64,000 nt of DNA, taken from the NCBI GenBank assembly GCA_007922305.1, contig ML677373.1:16932242-16996241 (forward strand), in the 5' to 3' direction. The translations under genes and the position numbers were made by a program. This stretch comes from Dermatemys mawii (Eukaryota > Chordata > Testudines > Dermatemydidae). This document shows positions 57,120-64,000 of this stretch, piece by piece (the stretch's first letter is position 1; each line of letters opens with the position of its first letter). Under the pieces are notes generated by a model. The model was not told where the DNA came from, did no database searches, and saw only the letters and a program-made list of their open reading frames with translations.

Positions 57120-57382
57120 TGACTGATCTTTCAGGGGTCAATTTATTGCATCTAGTCTAGATGCAATAAATCGATCCCCGAGTGCTCTCCTTTCAACTCC
57201 GGTACTCTACCGCCGCGGGAGGCGCAGGTGGTGTCGACAGGGCAGCAGCAGCAGTTGACTCAGAGCCATGAAGATGCCACGGTAAGTCGACCTAAGTACA
57301 TTGACTTCAGTTATGCTATTCCCGTAGCTGAAGTTGCGTATCTTAGGTCGATTTTCCCCTCCCCCACAGTGTAGACCAGGGC
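57120..57382 (-). mobile_element. Harbinger-like foldback MITE, copy B
   Basis: This matches copy A (6502-6780) in reverse order. A near-perfect dyad of 14-bp arms (57142-57155 with 57157-57170) around 'tctag' comes first. A 'acttcagttatgc' to 'gtagctgaagt' hairpin follows at 57304-57334, and the terminal CAGTGTAGACCAGGGC comes last. The GC-rich middle has no reading frame of note. The left boundary is uncertain. Confidence 0.7.
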
Positions 57383-59164
57383 TTTGTTAAAATGGCAGCT
57401 AGGTGGTCTGGCTTTCTGAGCTGCTCAACTTAAGTGATGCTTTTAGTTTTAGAGGCCCCAATTCAATCCCAGGTATGTCAGGTAAGCTGGCAACCATCAC
57501 ACTTATGACCATTTATAACACATACTACTCAGATCTATTGTAAGTTTATAACATATATTAATCATTTATTCACTATTTCTAAATGGAACCTTGATATAAA
57601 TGGTGACCGTTAGAGTGTTTTATATGAGGGTTTCGTGTAGCTGGGTGAAAAGTTTTCTAACAAGGAACTCTACTTTATATGTCTTTAGTTGTGCCTCTGT
57701 TTGCCTTGATCATCTGAATCAGATGGTCAGCCTGCCTAGTTTGTTTTTCAAACCATGTGAAGAATCTGTATAATGTTTTCATAGACCAGAAATGAGCCTG
57801 TTCTGCAGAGTTTGGAACCAGGTGAAAGCTTTTCAAGCATTCAGGGCATTTGGATCCAGGAGTTTGAGTCAGGATCATCTCCTATGTAAAAACCTCACTA
57901 GTGGGCCCACAAATATTTCCATTAATTGCGTTCTGCTGTGATAACATAGACCTTGGGTTCTCTTCTTGGGAGTTATGATGAGCTTCCATTTTGTTAAGGT
58001 TAGATGTAATGGGTGGATCCCAAAACTCTTTGTCTGTTGTAATATGGAGTCACATAGGGGAAAGGTTGAGAACTAGCTTTAAGCAGGTTAGCCCAAGATC
58101 TAGCTAAACTCTCTGGAATCTTAGAGACTCTGATTTCAACAGGTTCCCAAATGAAGCAGCAGTAATGGAGAGGATCTTCTGAATCCCTGGGATTCCTGAT
58201 CGTACCATGGGGTGAATTCCTCAAAATGCCCATGAACATAAATAGCACAATTTGAGATCACAAATTCTTGCACCCTCTTAGCTTATGCCTGGAGTTTTTC
58301 TGTGATGCAATAAATATCAATGCAATACAATTCATTGATACTCAAATGTCCATCTGTCCAGTATACAGGTGAAAAAAAATGACCACACACACCTAACCAA
58401 CTATAACATCCTCCTGGGTTTTAATGGTATAAGGCCACATCTTGTTCACGTTTTTCATGCAAATCTGCAGAGGCTGGGCTGAAATGCTCACTCTACCTTG
58501 TACCTACCTGAGGAGAATGAAAAGCTACTGATACACATTAAAATGTATATTGTGTTTGAGCATGTGTCGACAGTAGGGAGTTTAGTGGGGCAGGTGGAAG
58601 GTTTCTCTACTTATCTATATAGGCATTTAAGGCAGGTTCTTCACTGCACTATCTCTTGTCTGACACAGAATCTAGGGCAGTCTCAACAACAGGAGTCTGC
58701 AGCAAAACATACTCTGGGGGAGATCACAGTGGACTATTCGAATGCTAGCCCTTGGGTGTGTCATTTGAATGTCATGTATGTGGCAATTGATTTCCTTGTC
58801 TGGTGACTCAGGGAGATCCAGGGATGTTCCTGTATTTGTTTGGCCAGTTGATCTCTCTTTGTTAGCTCCGTCTAGCCAACCAATTCCCTGCAGCCCCTAG
58901 TGGAGCCAGACATTCTGTACATGGAATTCCTATGGCACGAGAAACACTCACTGGTGTGGGATATCTTTCATGCTAAATATTTTCCCCTGTGGCCTGTGCA
59001 TTAGCATTTCCTCTATCTTTCTCAGGTCGCTATTACCATGGTACCTGAGTAGCAATTCTGACAGCAACTGCAAACTCCCATGTAGGTTTACCACACTTGT
59101 ACTAAACAGGTCAAACTATTTCCATTATTTATCTGACCCCCAGTACTATAGTAACTGAGCCACT
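57383..59164. other. Non-coding DNA, no gene recognised
   Basis: AT-rich sequence; short open frames on both strands show no family resemblance. No transposon ends were recognised. Confidence 0.45.
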
Positions 59165-59360
59165 CACAATCTTTTAATGTATTCATCCTCACAACACTCC
59201 TGTGGGGTTGAGATTATCCCCATTTTACAGATGGGGAACTGAGTCACAGAGGAACAAAGTGTCTTGCTCAAGATCCCATTGGAGGTCTGTGTCAGAGGAA
59301 GGAATTGCACCCAGGTTTCCCAAGTCTTAAGTGAGAGCCATAACCACTTTGTTACAAGCT
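59165..59360 (-). repeat. MIR-like SINE, nearly full
   Basis: Antisense copy, well preserved: 'cctcacaacactcctgtggg', 'attatccccattttacagat', 'ggggaactgagtcacagagg', 'ttgctcaagatcccattgga', 'aaggaattgcacccaggttt' and 'gccataaccactttgttac'. Confidence 0.9.
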
Positions 59361-60719
59361 GATAGAGAGGAAACTACAGGGCTGTCACTGCAATCTGATG
59401 CCCTGTGAACATCCCGATTTCCAGAATTTAAAGGGTTAAAAGCCAAGAAGGCAGAAAAACACCAACAAAATGCCAGGCCTTTGATTTAATAAAGAGATAA
59501 TCCTCTTTCTATTAGCCGTGGTAATAAGGACTCACCAGTAGTTAATGAAGGAACATACACAGCTATGACATCATGTGAACAGCACAATGTCTGTGGAACT
59601 TAAAACAAAAAGGATTATTCCAATCTATCAGCTCTGAGCCAAAAGCCAGCGAGGATGGATCAGGAGAAAATTTTAACATGTGAAATGTTTATTGAAGCAC
59701 TAACATGAGAGCGGAATTATGCAGCCTACGTTATTAAAAACAATAAGCTCCTATTTCAAAAGATTATTTTATACAGAATAATATACACCCAGCTCGACAT
59801 ACTGGAATTCCAGCTGGAATTCCAGTGAGTCATTCCAATGACATAATGAACCACAAGAGTGGTGCTGCAGCGGGTTATCAGTGTCTCGAAATGCCTCCTC
59901 CTTCCACTGGGGTATAATTTACCAGGCCTGATTTTGAACTGATTGACTTTGGGGGTGTGCCTCCTGACTGACACTGGCGTGAGAAAAGAATCAAGCCCAC
60001 TATTTACAATTCATGATGAAGGGACTCCAGGACCTCTGCTGCTGTAATGCTTGCCGGTCCCGCCATGGGCTTTTCAAAACAAAAATGGCCAAGAATCTTC
60101 CACAGAACAGATCCCACTTGAAAACCAAGGATGAAATAAAAGAACAGAGGGTTCTGTTCTTAGGGCCTCAATCTGATCTCGTGAACAGTGCCTTCATGGA
60201 AGAGATCCCACCAGCTTGGAATGTCCCCCCAGATCCATAGACAGAGAAGACTTGCATGCACAGACCACCCCACTCCCATGCAGAACAGGGGTTCAGCCGC
60301 TTCCACTCCTCACTCATCCAGACCTGTGGAGGTTTCTCTGAGGTCTCTCTAGCGTCTGCACTGGTAGAAAGTAGCCGGTGATAGAGGTGAATACCTATCC
60401 CACCCCTGTCCTCCACAGGGAATAACTAGAAAAAGTCCAGTAGCTCTGGGGCTGTATTATCTTATCCACCAACCCCCATCCATCCCTTCTGGGAGAAGGT
60501 GCAGCTTGGGAGAAGCTGCTGGACTCATGCTGCCCAGGAGCCAGGGACCAATGGAAGAAACAGGTTTCCGTGCAGATGGTCCCGTGGCTATTTGGGATCC
60601 ATCAGGTTTGGAGTGGCTCTGGCAGCTTGTCCCTTGAGGGAGGGGTAAACCCACACACACCGCTGGTGTGGAAGAGTGGATTTCCCTGAGCCCTTTCCCA
60701 TGAGTTTAACAAAGGGAAG
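59361..60719. other. Non-coding DNA, candidate regulatory stretch
   Basis: 59440-59780 is unique-looking with TAAT and GATAA words and could be a conserved element; untested. No gene recognised. A perfect palindrome at 59801-59826 is listed separately. Confidence 0.4.
59801..59826. repeat. Perfect 26-bp palindrome
   Basis: Two tandem copies of the 12-bp palindrome CTGGAATTCCAG, flanked by A and T, make a perfect 26-bp self-complementary sequence. The TTCCAG/CTGGAA half-sites resemble heat-shock or STAT-type words, but function is speculation. Confidence 0.95.
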
Positions 60720-61100
60720 GGGATGATTTGGCTCATTGGCATCAGTGGAGTTACGCCTGATTTACAGCAGCATAGGTGAGATCAGAACCAGGCCCCTATT
60801 GGACTATCACAGTTGGTTGTCATGGCAATGATTATCTTGTCTCAATCCAAACATTCTGGGCCGAGCAGGTCCTTGGGGTGAACAATTGCCGCTGCACCTG
60901 CTTACAGTGGGTCTGGATTTAACCCTGCGGCTTCAAGAGAGAAATAAATACAATTTAGATCCAGTGGGCCAAATTCTGCTTCCATTTACTGCTCTCTAAA
61001 TCAGGAGCAACTCCACGGATTCCAGTGGGTTTGATTCGGATCTCCTTTATGCTTGTGCAAATGCAGAATAACTTCACAGAAGTCAGGGAGAGATTCACAC
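60720..61100. repeat. Palindromic 'TTTACA' repeats, two units
   Basis: The first unit, 60738-60797, has 'gtggagttacgcctgattta' and 'gagatcagaaccaggcccc'. The second, 60965-61095, has 'gggccaaattctgcttccat' and 'cagaataacttcacagaagt'. They are the same kind as the unit at 53600-53775. Confidence 0.55.
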
Positions 61101-63913
61101 CGTGGTAACCGAAAGCAGGGTGTGATGTGCTGAGCGTGTGTTGATGCTAATGTGAACAATAATAAAAATAGAGGGGGTGGACCCCACCATATTGCATTAT
61201 TCATGAGGGACAGCGGCCAGAGGGTTCTCAGTGACTCTGAAACTTGCTCCTGTTTTTCTAAATTTGGTGACTTGCCAGCCACGCTGCACAAGACATCTGT
61301 TTGATAGGTCTCTAGAGAAAGCTGCGGGTATGCTTTCTGGATGATGAAGGGGGTAGACTGGCCAAATTCTTGTGGCACTGATGATTTTAATATTGTTGAG
61401 GCTTAATATAATTGTATTTACTGTATGATTAATGATGTTAAGGAGCGTAGAGCCTGGGATGGACATCTGTATTATTTTGAATATAAATGAATAAATCGAT
61501 CATATATTCTGAAACTGAGATAGAGTCTGAGATTTTTCCAAGCAGACTATGGGAATTAGGCACTCAGCTCCCAGTTTGTAGGAAAACTCCCTTGGGCTTT
61601 TTTTGTAAATCCCAGTTAGAATTGTTTCCTAAATTGAACGTTTAGTCACAGCTTTCTATGAATCCCTGGCAGGTCTGTGTGTTCCCCAATTTGAATAATA
61701 AATACAGACTGCCATTACTTACCGCCATCATCTGATTCCTCGTTGTTCTTTTTTGATGTCGGTCCTGAGTGATGATCATGTGAATTACTGCTCCTGATTA
61801 AACATGTTCCGCAGCGCTGCCACATACTGTGTTAGAGAGGCAAATGTCGGACGAAGCCACATCAATAAAAGCGTGGCTAAATAAATGAATCAGGAAGAGG
61901 ACATTTTGGAGCAAAGCTCTGAAACGTCTTAGTAGGGTCGTTTTTCTAATTATAGGACGGTGAGGTTGGAGACTCTAGATGCCCAGGCGAAGGATGAAAA
62001 AAAAGTATCCAACTGAATAAATAAATCTCTTAAAGAAAAAGATAGTTGTCTGCCAAGAAACTTAATACTAAATGTTTGGATTGCAGTTCTGAAAAGATTT
62101 AATTGGAGATATTTCCCTAAGAATATGTAAATAGTCTCTCAGTTTCTTAAGTAAAAGGAGAAACAGATGCCAGGTTTAAGATCTGAGATGTAATATGAAA
62201 AGCACTGAGGCTTCTAAAATGTCATTTAAAATGTATATAATTAGATTCTTATCTCCTTAAGGGATTGTACTCTGCTTTGCTCAATATAAGCTGTAAACTC
62301 CTTATATATACCTTCTATAACAGGAGGGTCTACTGGCTCCTTTAAATTCATTGATGGAGTAAATTCAAACATCTGGATTTTAGTGCAATGTAATTTTTGA
62401 GATGGGCTTAAGGCACATCATGTGGATCTGGATTTTGAATATCCCAGTGTTCGGAGGATTTGGGGTCTAGGTTTATTGCTTGGACCCATTCTAATGAGTA
62501 GAGGATTCAGATCTTGGTTTAGAGTTTGAATTTCCCAACATTTAGAGGTTTTGGGCCTGGAGTTTGGGTTTGGGCTCACTTCTGTTTAAAATAAGACTTA
62601 AGTAATAATTCCAGTGGGGTAATGAGTTTGGATAAAATAGGAAGTGACCCATCTACAATCGTTACTGAGGTTTGGAAGAGTTTGGTTCCATTTTTATTCA
62701 TTTAGGGCCCAGCCCAAAGCCTCTAAAAGTCAATAGAAAGACTCCCACTGATTTCAGTGGGCTTTGGATCATGCTTTTAATTTTTTGGCATGTCTTTGCA
62801 CTTGTGGAATTTGGTCAGGATCAGCAGAGAGAGCCCTGAAATCCTATAAGCTGGGTGTAAAGTGGTCTCCCAGCGGGCTGGCTCGGTCATTGACTGGTGA
62901 CAGCTCTTCATTCATTTATAAGAGCACATTAGACATTTCACCCATATGCAGTCATTGCACCTCATCATCCCCCATCAGCAGCTAAGACCCATCCAAGAGA
63001 TTTCTGTTTTGCTTTGCTGGGTGTGTGGCTTCAAGCCCAGCCCCCAAAACTCTCTTCTCGTGGCATCTCAGATCCAGCAGGAATTGGGAAGGACCAAGGC
63101 TTGTGCACAACTTCCAACCCTGTTCAGGTCAGAGCTGTGCAAAACCCCCATATGGAGACCCAGGACCAAGCCTGTTTGCCCGGTTTTGTTACAAACCTAA
63201 ATTAGGTCAGGCTCGCTGAGACCCCCGAGCTGAGTTTCCAGTGATGCTAGTTCTGATTGGCGGTTCTGGGAACAAACCAGGTGGATTTTGCTAGGATTGT
63301 GTGGGTTCCCTCTTGGGACCAGACAATGCCTGCCAATTTCAGCTGAGCTCCTGGGGCAGTGTTGGAGTTCATTCCAAGCCCAAAGTCAAAGTAAAGTGCT
63401 GTGGGCCCAAAACTAAGGAAAGGGTTTTCACCCATCCACAGGATCCAAAACCGGCCTGGTTCAAACAGCTCTAGAGGAGACAGCCAGGCATCGTGGTAGG
63501 AACTACAGAGGAATGACAGCAGGGAAGTATGTACAGCCCACCAGCAATCCTGCTGGTGCAGGGCAGGACACCTCAGAGCATCCCAGAAGAGATGGGCATG
63601 CTCCTGGCCAAAGTATGCTTTACTTGGCAGACTATGTACGCTTGGGGCCGTAATGTGCCAGTGGGCAGAGGAGTTAGGCCTGCTCCCTAGAGCTTTGTTG
63701 AGCAGAGAGAGAAATCTTACCCTGCAGAGATGTGTGAGTACTCAGGAGTGCTGAGCCAAAGCCTATTTAAGTCAACTAGCATCTTTCCGTTGACTTCAGT
63801 TGGCTTTGGATCAGGCCTCGCTATGGGGAGGGAAAGGCATCTCCTTACAACTTCTCCCAGCATCACACTACACAGCTAGCTTTCCTGAACTGAGCAGGAG
63901 GTGTCCTCTAAGG
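61101..63913. other. Non-coding DNA, candidate regulatory stretch
   Basis: 61720-62160 is AT-rich, unique-looking and repeat-free with clustered ATTA/TAAT words, a candidate conserved element. 62700-62775 and 63740-63820 hold 'ggctttggatcatgc/gcc' palindromic-type segments. Short open frames near 63014-63220 are not convincing. No gene. Confidence 0.4.
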
Positions 63914-64000
63914 GCATGTCTACACTGCAATTAAAAACCCCATGCCAGCTGACTCAGGTTCTAGGGGCTTGGGCTAAAGGGTTGTTTAATTGGGGAGTAG
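63914..64000. mobile_element. Harbinger-like palindromic MITE, cut by window end
   Basis: The left terminus GGGCATGTCTACACTGCAAT, then 'ccagctgactcagg' and 'gggttgtttaattggggag', matches the left half of a palindromic CTACACT-type element. The right half lies beyond the window. Confidence 0.7.

Overview
The window is vertebrate nuclear DNA, most likely from a turtle. It carries one intact protein-coding gene, the single-exon BMP antagonist noggin (NOG, 15198-15869, + strand), in an otherwise gene-free region. The turtle assignment is an inference. It rests on reptile-type CR1 retroposon fragments, MIR-type SINEs, and hAT, Tigger, Tc1/mariner and Harbinger-like short DNA elements whose sequences I associate from memory with turtle genomes. 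The noggin protein is also clearly non-mammalian in its linker. Nothing bacterial or viral was recognised.

Layout: 1-13980 is upstream non-coding DNA with SINEs, a CR1 end, a CpG-dense island without a recognisable gene (about 3040-3800), a small mariner-like element holding a CA microsatellite, and a Harbinger-like foldback element. About 13985-15880 is a second CpG-dense island containing the NOG promoter, 5' leader and coding exon. 15870-16442 holds the 3' UTR with two candidate polyadenylation signals. From 16450 to the end (about 47.5 kb) I see no further exons. That stretch holds short DNA transposons with readable target-site duplications, a decayed CR1 reverse transcriptase that keeps its FADD motif, an L2-type reverse transcriptase tail, a Tigger-like transposase remnant with a nested insertion, a U2 snRNA pseudogene, and many old MIR-like copies. 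Long stretches without recognisable repeats are candidates for regulatory DNA of this developmental gene, but conservation cannot be tested from one sequence.

The most unusual structure is a pair of near-identical inverted arms of 257 bp (38693-38949 and 39334-39590, three mismatches by eye) around a 384-bp spacer. It is either a recent inverted duplication or an assembly artefact. No novel multi-gene system is present. The locus reads as noggin in an ordinary repeat-bearing gene desert, with some structures worth checking.
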